This document shows positions 1 through 4,930 of a DNA stretch of 5,026 nucleotides, in pieces. Source of the stretch: Novacetimonas pomaceti (GTDB lineage: Bacteria > Pseudomonadota > Alphaproteobacteria > Acetobacterales > Acetobacteraceae); NCBI RefSeq assembly GCF_003207955.1, contig NZ_NOXG01000057.1:1-5026 (forward strand), given 5' to 3'. The notes under the pieces were generated by a model. That model was given only the letters and a program-made list of their open reading frames with translations. It was not told the DNA's origin and ran no database searches. The position numbers were made by a program, and so were the translations under genes. The first letter of the stretch is position 1. Each line of letters opens with the position of its first letter.

Positions 1-42
1 AAGATACGGCTGGGATCGGTCAAACGGGATGAAGCGGCTCAT
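1..42 (-). CDS. IS1182-like transposase, first 14 codons only
   Basis: Minus-strand reading from ATG at 42-40 gives MSRFIPFDRSQPYL and is still open at base 1. This N-terminus resembles those I recall for IS1182-type DDE transposases of Proteobacteria, which start with a short motif of the kind FIPFDRxQxxLLPPDL. Such enzymes cut and join the ends of their own insertion sequence. No catalytic residue is inside the window, so the family call depends on 14 residues. A weak purine stretch (AAGG, then GAG) lies upstream of the start; no strong ribosome binding site is seen. The gene lies in the same orientation as the relaxase gene and could receive read-through transcription from it. Other DDE families cannot be excluded. 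Confidence 0.5.
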   Translation of the reverse strand, partial: MSRFIPFDRSQPYL

Positions 43-95
43 CGCGACACTCTACAGCCTTACCCCTTCACAGGGTACCCCAACCCGACAGGCTG
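1..95 (-). mobile_element. End of an insertion sequence (IS1182-like), truncated by window edge
   Basis: This stretch holds the 5' end of an insertion sequence read on the minus strand: a transposase start (ATG at 42-40) preceded by about 50 non-coding bases up to the relaxase stop codon. The non-coding part contains TACCC (61-65) and GGGTA (73-77) as a 5-bp inverted repeat with a short loop, and on the minus strand GGGGTA occurs twice close together. I cannot place the outer end of the element exactly; it should lie somewhere between about 60 and 95. No target-site duplication can be seen because only one end is in the window. Confidence 0.5.
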
Positions 96-3000
96 CTAGC
101 TGGCGGCGCCTGGCGACGCATATGGCACATGGGGACGCCTGCCCAGCACCTGAGCGGCCCGTTGGCTCCGAAGCATCTGCTCTGCACCCGTCATGACCGC
201 TGGTGCGTTCCTGATCATGACCTGCAACCTGGCGTCGATCTCGGCCAGACGCGCCTTATGCAAGCGCTCGGCCTGCCGCGCCTGGGTCTCCAGAATAATC
301 TCCCAGCCATATGGGCGACCTGACTTCATCAGTGTCTCCTGCGTGCGCCCAAGCGCGATCAGTTCCCGGATCCTCGCATCCCGGGCCTTGCGGGTTCGGG
401 CAACCAGATCCGTGCCCAATGATTTATAAGGCTTGTTTGCCATTTTCTTTGCCACATGATCCCACAGATCGTCACTGGTGATGGGCGTGGTATCCCCGAG
501 CGGCCTCTGGTTCCGGACCGCCTCAAACGTCGCGCCATCGGAGATCATGGTCCATGTGGTTCCACGCGCCCGGCTTTCCGCGACGTATGAGGTAAATCCC
601 GTCGCCAGTTCAACGCCTCGCGGCAGGGCGTTGATGTGCTCGTCTGAAGTAAGCCCCTGTGCGGCATCAATCGTCATGGCATGTCCGAACCCCAGCAACA
701 CCCGACCAGTCTTCACATCACGAAACCGCCGCCATTCGACATCGGCAACAAGCCCGTCCTTCGTGCGGACGCGAAGCCCCGCATCGCCATGGGCCAGAAC
801 CTCCACCACATCGCCGTTATTTCCGACTGTGGCGCCCTTTCCATCCACGCTGCCCCACGTCCGACGATACAGCCGAAGCCGGTCGCCCGTAGCGATCGCA
901 AGATCATAGGTCTCGCCACGCTGATCAATGGCCTGCACGGTAATTTCATGTGTCGAGATCTCGCCGCGCTCCTGCAGGATCCTGCGGACTGCGCGACTCA
1001 GATCGGCAGCATCCTGATTGGTCAGCGCCGACATGCTGATCGTCTTGGCCCGGCCTCGCTGCGGGCCGGCCCCCTCGGCTATCAGGGCATCGCGACGCGT
1101 GACATACAGCCGGGCAATATCCTGCAGGACTTCCTCATGATCGCCACCGACCAGACGGATCGTTCCATCCGCCCGTTTCATATCGATCGCATCCCGAACT
1201 TCCTTCAGATGGAACCTGTTACGGACATCGTCATCATTTTCCTCGTCCGTATACGCGTTTGCCGCAGCCCCCTTGAACTCGTGGGCTTCCAGATCGCTCT
1301 CTTCCGGCTCTGCGCCACGAAACATGTCGGCAATCTGGCGATTTCTCGCAGATACCTGCCGGACACTGGACAGAAGCTCCGGCATGTCTTCCGGATCCAG
1401 AACCCGGCGCAGCATCTCGATGGAGTCCCCTGCCTCGATATTCTGCGCCTGCTCGTGGTCACCCAGCGCCTTGATCGTGCAGCCAGTATCGCGCTGCAAC
1501 TGTAACAGGCGAAGCATCTGGCGCGGGCCGACCTGGCCGACCTCGTCAATCACCAGCACCGTATTCCGGTCCACATCGACGTCACCGCGCTCCAGCCGCG
1601 CCAGAAAGGGCAGCATCGCGCTCGTGTCAAAGATGCCGGCCTCACGTAATGCGTCCGCCTGACGCCAGGCATTGGCAATCCCGATAACCCTGCGACCATT
1701 CGTGTCATAACGCGTATCATGTTTCCACGCATCAACCAGCGGAGACAGCAGGGCCGTCTTCCCGGATCCCGCGACGCCGGTGAGCATGGAGAGCGCACCG
1801 CCCCGGCCAAGAGCGTAGATCGCAGCCTTCTGCGTCTTTCCATGTTCGCTTGCGAAGTCGAGGGGCGATCGTCCGATCGCTTCTGTGATCTGGCGGTCCG
1901 ACAGCGCCCCGCTTCGGTCTCCTGAAGCACGAGCCGCCTGAATCGCGAGGTCCTCCTCGATGGCGATCTGAGCGGAATTCGTCACCCTCAACCTGTCGCC
2001 GCGCATCTCCTGAATCAGCGAGACCCGTTCCCCGCCGAGTTCAAGACCACGCTGTTCAACAAGGGCTACGACATGATCAATGTCCTTCACCCCACCCTCG
2101 ATGCCGGTGCCGATCAGGCCCCGGGCCGCATACGTTCTGAGTTTGTCGTGATCGATCACGGCGGCTGTTTCAAACTCCCTCGCGAGATGGCGCGCAGCGA
2201 AACGGTAGGCAATATCGTATCGTTGTTCCCTGGTGCCCACGGGCGCTACTGGCGTGCCAAGCAGGCTTTTTTCCTCCCAGCCAAGACGCCTGGCCTGCTC
2301 GCGCCATATCTCATGGTCACCCGTGCCTTTATCCTTGTCGAGCCGGGCTGCCAGGCCAGCCATGGACAGGATGCGGCGCTTGCGTTCGATCGGCATATGC
2401 GCCCAATCCGCTCCTTCCGCCGCGGCGTACTCCTTGGCCGCCCTGATGACGTTGCGTCGTCCCTTGCTGAAGAAATCCGATATATCCTGCGGCACGGCCG
2501 AGATGACCGTCGCCTGCTCATTCGCATCGTATTGCTGGGCGATGCCGATCCGGCGCAGTTCATCAGCGAGCTGTGCCTGGAAATATGCTCCAAATTCGTG
2601 AACGCGCGATCGCAGCCGCTTCGTGTCGAGTGAACCCACATGCCCCTCTTCCGTGACCACGACATTGAACAGGGCGTTATGGATATGGGCATGGGGATCG
2701 CCGCCTGCTGGCGTATCGATCAGATAGGTCTGACCTGTCCCCGCGTCACGCGCCTCGACCGTCGGGCGCGCGGTATCATGCCGGAATGACACCCAGGCGA
2801 CCTCGCCCGGGTCGGCACCATCTTCGCCCCCGTGACCGCGCCGTGCGAAGCCGATTTCCCGCGCGACATAGAGCATTGTCGCGTCGTTTGCCCGATCAAT
2901 GGCGTGCCAGATGGCTGCCCTCTCGGCCTCGGTCGGCGCGAACTCGGCCGCAAGGGTAACTGATTTGTGTGGCGCCAAAGTCAGATCATAGGCACTGATC

Positions 3001-3314
3001 TTGCGGGCGTTCCTTGACCAGTCCTCGCCATTATCGGCCCTCTTTGCTTCAAACAGGCGATTGAGTTGCGCGTTCTTCGGTGGTGTCTTCGGATCAATGC
3101 CAAGAGCCGCCGCGATCTTGGGCTGCATGTCCGGTCGCCACGAGGCCCGCCCGTCGCGACCGGTGTAATAGCTGGTCAGTCGGCCACCATCCGCGTCAGG
3201 CACTTTTCCGGGCTGGGCACGGAAGTCGTGCTCTGGATCTGGCAGTTCCTGCGTGAAATAGGCAGTGATCAGGCGACCGCTGCTCTCAGCCGAGATTTTC
3301 CGGAACGTCATCAT
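96..3314 (-). CDS. MobF-family conjugative relaxase/helicase (TrwC/TraA-like)
   Basis: This 1072-residue protein should nick plasmid DNA at oriT, stay covalently bound to the 5' end and unwind the strand for conjugative transfer. The N-terminal TrwC-type relaxase domain covers about residues 1-340: candidate catalytic tyrosines Y19 (LITAYF) and Y49-Y50 (LTSYYTG), the conserved block around 109-123 (YDLTLAPHKSV), and the metal-binding histidines H208, H210 and H212 in DPHAHIHN. The SF1 helicase part covers about 490-925: Walker A GVAGSGKT (513-520), Walker B LVIDEVGQ (587-594), motif III GDHEQAQ (618-624), a motif IV-like SVRQVSARNRQ (650-660), motif V TIDAAQGLT (881-889) and motif VI YVAESRARG (910-918). 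A basic, helical C-terminal tail of about 140 residues follows without a recognisable domain. The length is close to that of TrwC and well short of F TraI. The start is ATG at 3314, with a second ATG directly after it; GGAG lies about 10 bases upstream. The start overlaps the stop of the preceding gene by one base (TGATG), so translational coupling is likely. The family call is firm; the host system is not identified. Confidence 0.93.
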   Translation of the reverse strand: MMTFRKISAESSGRLITAYFTQELPDPEHDFRAQPGKVPDADGGRLTSYYTGRDGRASWRPDMQPKIAAALGIDPKTPPKNAQLNRLFEAKRADNGEDWSRNARKISAYDLTLAPHKSVTLAAEFAPTEAERAAIWHAIDRANDATMLYVAREIGFARRGHGGEDGADPGEVAWVSFRHDTARPTVEARDAGTGQTYLIDTPAGGDPHAHIHNALFNVVVTEEGHVGSLDTKRLRSRVHEFGAYFQAQLADELRRIGIAQQYDANEQATVISAVPQDISDFFSKGRRNVIRAAKEYAAAEGADWAHMPIERKRRILSMAGLAARLDKDKGTGDHEIWREQARRLGWEEKSLLGTPVAPVGTREQRYDIAYRFAARHLAREFETAAVIDHDKLRTYAARGLIGTGIEGGVKDIDHVVALVEQRGLELGGERVSLIQEMRGDRLRVTNSAQIAIEEDLAIQAARASGDRSGALSDRQITEAIGRSPLDFASEHGKTQKAAIYALGRGGALSMLTGVAGSGKTALLSPLVDAWKHDTRYDTNGRRVIGIANAWRQADALREAGIFDTSAMLPFLARLERGDVDVDRNTVLVIDEVGQVGPRQMLRLLQLQRDTGCTIKALGDHEQAQNIEAGDSIEMLRRVLDPEDMPELLSSVRQVSARNRQIADMFRGAEPEESDLEAHEFKGAAANAYTDEENDDDVRNRFHLKEVRDAIDMKRADGTIRLVGGDHEEVLQDIARLYVTRRDALIAEGAGPQRGRAKTISMSALTNQDAADLSRAVRRILQERGEISTHEITVQAIDQRGETYDLAIATGDRLRLYRRTWGSVDGKGATVGNNGDVVEVLAHGDAGLRVRTKDGLVADVEWRRFRDVKTGRVLLGFGHAMTIDAAQGLTSDEHINALPRGVELATGFTSYVAESRARGTTWTMISDGATFEAVRNQRPLGDTTPITSDDLWDHVAKKMANKPYKSLGTDLVARTRKARDARIRELIALGRTQETLMKSGRPYGWEIILETQARQAERLHKARLAEIDARLQVMIRNAPAVMTGAEQMLRSQRAAQVLGRRPHVPYASPGAAS

Positions 3315-3610
3315 CAGGCATCGGCTCCATCCTCATCGTCGGGCCGGGCTGAGCGGGACATCCTGCCCTCCTGAATGTCGAGTACCCTGCCGGTTGTAAG
3401 ATCAATACGTCTGAGCATAGGGTTCTGCGCTGCGATCAAGGTTACCAATCGACCGAGAATCTCATCAAGCGTGGGCCCGTCGGAATCTTCCGGCGAGAGG
3501 ATTTCAATGATCAGTGACAATTTGTCCTCAATCGTCCGCAGCCGTTCCCACAGGTCGTCGCCCCGGATTGGGAATGTGCCTTGCCTCCCGGTTGTCTCGC
3601 TCATCTTCAT
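3314..3610 (-). CDS. Small acidic helical protein of unknown function, coupled to the relaxase gene
   Basis: I do not recognise this 98-residue protein. Residues 18-38 (from DDLWERLRTIEDKL onward) form a probable amphipathic helix or short coiled coil, 47-61 a second helix (LDEILGRLVTLIAAQ), and the end is strongly acidic (DDEDGADA, 91-98). There is no signal peptide, membrane segment, or clear ribbon-helix-helix or helix-turn-helix motif. It is read in the same direction as the relaxase gene, and its TGA shares its last base with the relaxase ATG, so the two are surely one transcript and are probably translationally coupled. By position it matches where relaxosome accessory genes such as trwA sit in other MobF systems, but similarity to TrwA is not visible, so a transfer role is inferred only from context. 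The start is ATG at 3610, with GGG about five bases before it; an in-frame ATG two codons later (3604) is an alternative. Confidence 0.8.
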   Translation of the reverse strand: MKMSETTGRQGTFPIRGDDLWERLRTIEDKLSLIIEILSPEDSDGPTLDEILGRLVTLIAAQNPMLRRIDLTTGRVLDIQEGRMSRSARPDDEDGADA

Positions 3611-3689
3611 CGCATCCCACGTCAGAACATGGGAAAGTGTGACGTAGCATCACGCGACTTTACTGATTTTCTTCTGCCCGAGGCATCCT

Positions 3690-3917
3690 TCATTGCCCGC
3701 GCCTGCGCAAAAGGTGACTTTTGCGCAGGCCGGAACAGCAAATCAACATGTGCTCCCGGGTTACGACCTGCACCTGCCGCATCCAGACGGATCCCGCACT
3801 TGTCGACGCCACCAAGGTGATGCCACGGGTTTGTCTGACGAACTGATTCCCCGCGACGTTCACGCGGTAATGGCTCCGTCCGAACGTCGTGTTTAGGCAG
3901 TAGTCATAAGATGTCAC
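3690..3917 (-). CDS. Doubtful small ORF, 75 codons, upstream of the mobilisation operon
   Basis: This ORF starts at GTG (3917-3915) and ends at TGA (3690). I recognise no family. The middle part (HYRVNVAGNQFVRQTRG, then ITLVASTSAGSVWMRQVQVV) alternates polar and hydrophobic residues in a way that would suit beta strands. A hand count gives roughly 73% GC at third codon positions against about 50% at first and second, which is coding-like for this genome. Against it: there is no convincing ribosome binding site, a GTG start, and the last codons are made of the perfect hairpin at 3701-3730. It has the same strand as the 98-residue gene and lies 79 bases upstream of it. It may be a real small transfer-region gene or a chance frame over an oriT region. 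Confidence 0.27.
   Translation of the reverse strand: MTSYDYCLNTTFGRSHYRVNVAGNQFVRQTRGITLVASTSAGSVWMRQVQVVTREHMLICCSGLRKSHLLRRRGQ
3701..3730. repeat. Perfect 13-bp-arm inverted repeat with GTGA loop (candidate oriT hairpin)
   Basis: Arms GCCTGCGCAAAAG (3701-3713) and CTTTTGCGCAGGC (3718-3730) are perfectly complementary around the loop GTGA. As plus-strand single-stranded DNA or RNA this folds into a very stable stem with a GNRA-type tetraloop. No run of T follows it on either strand, so it does not look like an ordinary intrinsic terminator. It sits 91 bases upstream of the two-gene relaxase unit, the usual place for the relaxase-recognised inverted repeat of an oriT. MobF relaxases are known to bind a hairpin beside nic. 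The oriT role is inferred from position and structure only. Confidence 0.6.
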
Positions 3918-3938
3918 TTGCTACATCGACAACCCAAT

Positions 3939-3966
3939 GCTTCCCCTGCCAAAAAGATGGGGAAGC
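3939..3966. repeat. Inverted repeat, 8-bp arms, possible operator
   Basis: GCTTCCCC (3939-3946) and GGGGAAGC (3959-3966) are perfect inverted repeats with a 12-base spacer rich in A. If one base is skipped the match extends by two more bases on each side (AT ... AT). It lies just upstream (minus strand) of the doubtful ORF that starts at 3917. TTGACC (minus strand, 3984-3979) lies 13 bases further upstream and could be a -35 box, but no good -10 box follows at the right distance. No T tract follows the repeat on either strand. It may be a binding site for a regulator or relaxosome protein, or chance. Confidence 0.35.
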
Positions 3967-4059
3967 CATGCCCAACTTGGTCAACGATGATCACCATGTC
4001 TTATTACGTGAACAGAGCCTGTTGTCCGGATAAGATTCAGATTCTCGGCAGCCGGCGTG

Positions 4060-4221
4060 CTATTCTTCCAGCTCCACCAAAACCGCCGGGTTAATCTCCA
4101 GAGCACGGGCGAGACGAAGAGTTGCCAGAAACGTGGGATTGGACTTGTAAACGGGGTCGGCATCCCACCAGGCGTATAGGAAAGCATCATCCTGCTCGTC
4201 TGAATTCCGCGAGCATCGCTC
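4060..4221 (-). pseudogene. Start-less fragment resembling the C-terminal half of an XRE-type HTH regulator
   Basis: Reading the minus strand upstream from TAG (4062-4060), the frame stays open for 53 codons up to a TGA at 4224-4222 and contains no ATG, GTG or TTG start. Its second half, NPTFLATLRLARALEINPAV followed by LVELEE and the stop, closely fits the last helices of XRE/HTH_3 proteins, which commonly read NPTLxTLxRLARALGVxxxEL. The preceding part (DDAFLYAWWDADPVYKS) does not look like a helix-turn-helix recognition helix. The next frame upstream contains MRLTMRAMLAEFRRAG before its stop, so a frameshifted or decayed gene is possible. XRE proteins usually act as repressors or antitoxins. 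I infer a broken regulator gene; a chance similarity in about 25 residues cannot be excluded. Confidence 0.35.
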
Positions 4222-4244
4222 TCATCGTCAGACGCATATTCCGT

Positions 4245-4273
4245 TTGGTAGGGCGACATTTTTTCGCTATAAA
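4245..4273 (+). promoter_or_regulatory. Sigma70-type promoter of the antitoxin-toxin operon
   Basis: TTGGTA (4245-4250, four of six matches to the -35 consensus) and TATAAA (4268-4273, five of six to the -10 consensus) are spaced by 17 bases. Transcription would start near 4280, leaving a short leader of about 20 bases before the ATG at 4303. The position and spacing fit a promoter of the toxin-antitoxin pair. Confidence 0.55.
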
Positions 4274-4289
4274 GTGACCAGTTTAATGG

Positions 4290-4302
4290 TTCGGAGCCCG
4301 AA
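4290..4302 (+). promoter_or_regulatory. Palindrome overlapping the ribosome binding site of the antitoxin gene
   Basis: TTCGG (4290-4294), AGC, CCGAA (4298-4302) is a perfect inverted repeat that ends directly before the ATG at 4303. The likely Shine-Dalgarno GGAG (4293-4296) lies inside it, six bases from the start. Phd/YefM antitoxins typically repress their own operon by binding short palindromes near the promoter, so this may be an operator. In RNA the five base pairs with only a three-base loop could also partly mask the ribosome binding site. Both readings are inference. Confidence 0.4.
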
Positions 4303-4545
4303 ATGCAGACCGTCAACCTGGTGGAAGCCAAAGCCCATCTCAGTCGTCTGGTTGATCTGGCGAAGGAAGGAGAGTCCGTTCGTATTCTTCGTCGCGGCAA
4401 GGTCGTCGCACAACTCGTCAAGGCGGAGCCAGTACGTAAACCCATTGCAGTGAGTGCTCTTCGTTCACTTACCAGCATTATGACGCCGCAAAGGGAACCT
4501 GCTGCAGAAACTGTTCGCGCGATGCGTGATGAGGCAAGGTATTGA
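4303..4545 (+). CDS. Phd/YefM-family antitoxin of a type II toxin-antitoxin pair
   Basis: This 80-residue protein begins MQTVNLVEAKAHLSRLVD and continues with EGESVRILRRGKVVAQLVKA, the standard N-terminal fold of Phd/YefM antitoxins, which dimerise, bind operator DNA and carry a toxin-binding C-terminal segment (here about 48-80, charged and helical, ending RAMRDEARY). It would neutralise the PIN-domain ribonuclease encoded next and repress the operon. The start is ATG at 4303 with GGAG six bases upstream; length and N-terminus match the family. Its TGA overlaps the TTG start of the toxin gene by three bases, the usual coupled arrangement. The gene looks intact while its partner is truncated, so it may now be an orphan antitoxin. 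A VapB-type label would also be used for a partner of VapC; the fold here is Phd-like. Confidence 0.88.
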   Translation: MQTVNLVEAKAHLSRLVDLAKEGESVRILRRGKVVAQLVKAEPVRKPIAVSALRSLTSIMTPQREPAAETVRAMRDEARY

Positions 4546-4730
4546 GTCTTTATCTCGATACATCGGTTCTTGTGGCGGCTCTGACCAATGAGGAAGAGAC
4601 AACCCGGATGCAGGACTGGCTTGGCGCCCAGGCACCTGAAGATCTTTCCATCAGTGACTGGGTTGTCACCGAGTTTTCTTCAGCCCTGTCGATCAAGCTT
4701 CGCATGGGCCAGATTACCGTCACAGGGTAA
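4542..4730 (+). pseudogene. vapC: VapC-type PIN-domain toxin, truncated after 62 residues by IS insertion
   Basis: The frame starts at TTG (4542) inside the end of the antitoxin gene, with the purine-rich GAGGCAAGG just upstream as ribosome binding site. It gives MSLYLDTSVLVAAL, with the first PIN-domain aspartate D6 in the LDTSVLV motif, and later WVVTEFSSALSIKLRMGQI with the conserved acidic residue E44. PIN toxins of this kind are about 130-140 residues and need further aspartates in their second half; here the frame ends at TAA (4728-4730) shortly after the family-like part stops near residue 58, where insertion-sequence DNA follows. The ribonuclease active site is therefore incomplete and the toxin should be inactive. 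The 62-residue remnant might still bind the antitoxin. No 3' remnant is visible in the window. Confidence 0.8.
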
Positions 4731-4731
4731 T
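4713..4731. repeat. Small inverted repeat at the vapC/IS junction
   Basis: ATTACC (4713-4718) and GGTAAT (4726-4731) are perfect 6-bp inverted repeats around GTCACAG. The site coincides with the point where the PIN-domain similarity ends. It may mark the end of the inserted element or its target. The ten bases TCACAGGGTA (4720-4729) also occur at 68-77 beside the left-edge insertion sequence. Confidence 0.35.
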
Positions 4732-4930
4732 CCTCCCATAAAAAGAGTGACTTTTGAATGAGAATTTTCTCAGCGTAAGAATTGAGGAGATTCTGATGAA
4801 GAGTGATCGCTTTACTGACGCCCAGATCATGGGTGTGATCCGCCAGGCTGAGGGCGGTGTCCCGGTTCCTGACCTGTGCCGGGAGCATGGGATCAGCAAC
4901 GCCACGTTTTACCGGTGGCGCGCGACATTA
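4731..4930 (+). mobile_element. 5' part of an IS3-family insertion sequence, interrupted by a second IS
   Basis: DNA following the truncated vapC carries the leader and the beginning of orfA of an IS3-family element. The left end lies near 4720-4731 but no terminal repeat can be confirmed, because the other end is not in the window. The leader holds a near-perfect palindrome TGAGAA-TT-TTCTCA (4759-4772) of a kind that could be a promoter or transposase site. OrfA similarity stops at about 4924 and other sequence follows, so only about 200 bases remain. Both boundaries are approximate. Confidence 0.6.
4796..4924 (+). pseudogene. IS3-family transposase OrfA, N-terminal fragment
   Basis: The start is ATG at 4796, preceded by GAGGAGA six bases upstream, a strong ribosome binding site. 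The 43 clear residues, MKSDRFTDAQIMGVIRQAEG and then GVPVPDLCREHGISNATFYRWRA, are the helix-turn-helix segment (HTH_Tnp_1) of IS3-family OrfA, which binds the element ends; the recognition helix is ISNATFYRWR. Intact OrfA proteins are about 85-100 residues, normally continue with a lysine-tyrosine-glycine-glycine stretch and a leucine zipper, and are followed by OrfB through a -1 frameshift. Here the frame runs on into unrelated sequence to a stop at 4985-4987, so the zipper and OrfB are missing and no active transposase can be made. Confidence 0.8.

Larger units (their letters stand above)
3611..4302. other. Intergenic region between mobilisation unit and toxin-antitoxin unit; candidate oriT area
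   Basis: About 690 bases separate the two diverging units and contain no confident gene. What can be seen: an imperfect hairpin at 3637-3655 just upstream of the 98-residue gene (8 of 9 apparent pairs with one wobble, loop TAG), a perfect long hairpin at 3701-3730, a small hairpin at 3851-3867 (CCGCG/CGCGG), an 8-bp-arm inverted repeat at 3939-3966, a doubtful minus-strand ORF, a regulator-like gene fragment, and the promoter of the antitoxin gene. A high density of inverted repeats just upstream of a relaxase operon is where an oriT is normally found. I could not recognise a known nic sequence. No tRNA, CRISPR or iteron array is seen. Confidence 0.5.

Noticed and set aside
681..1505. Plus-strand open frame of 274 codons
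   Set aside because: It lies wholly antisense to the relaxase gene, whose helicase motifs are unmistakable; no family resemblance in the plus-strand translation. Long antisense frames are common in high-GC genes.
2073..2633. Plus-strand open frame of 186 codons
   Set aside because: Antisense shadow of the relaxase domain; no recognisable motif.
3701..3730. Hairpin as an intrinsic terminator
   Set aside because: No T-rich tract follows on either strand, and the only gene that could end here is the doubtful 75-codon ORF.
3611..3820. Plus-strand frames in the intergenic region (about 79 and 67 codons)
   Set aside because: No ribosome binding site or family resemblance, and they overlap each other and the inverted repeats.
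3981..4478. Minus-strand open frame of 165 codons covering the antitoxin region
   Set aside because: It runs antisense to the clear Phd/YefM gene and its promoter. The HTH-like signal at 4060-4221 is in a different minus-strand frame.
4747..4756. GTGACTTTTG shared with the hairpin at 3714-3723
   Set aside because: A ten-base match in one orientation without the rest of the hairpin; the second copy belongs to the IS3 leader. Probably chance.
4550..4888. Minus-strand open frame of 112 codons
   Set aside because: Antisense to both the PIN-domain fragment and the IS3 orfA fragment and crosses the junction between them; no motif.
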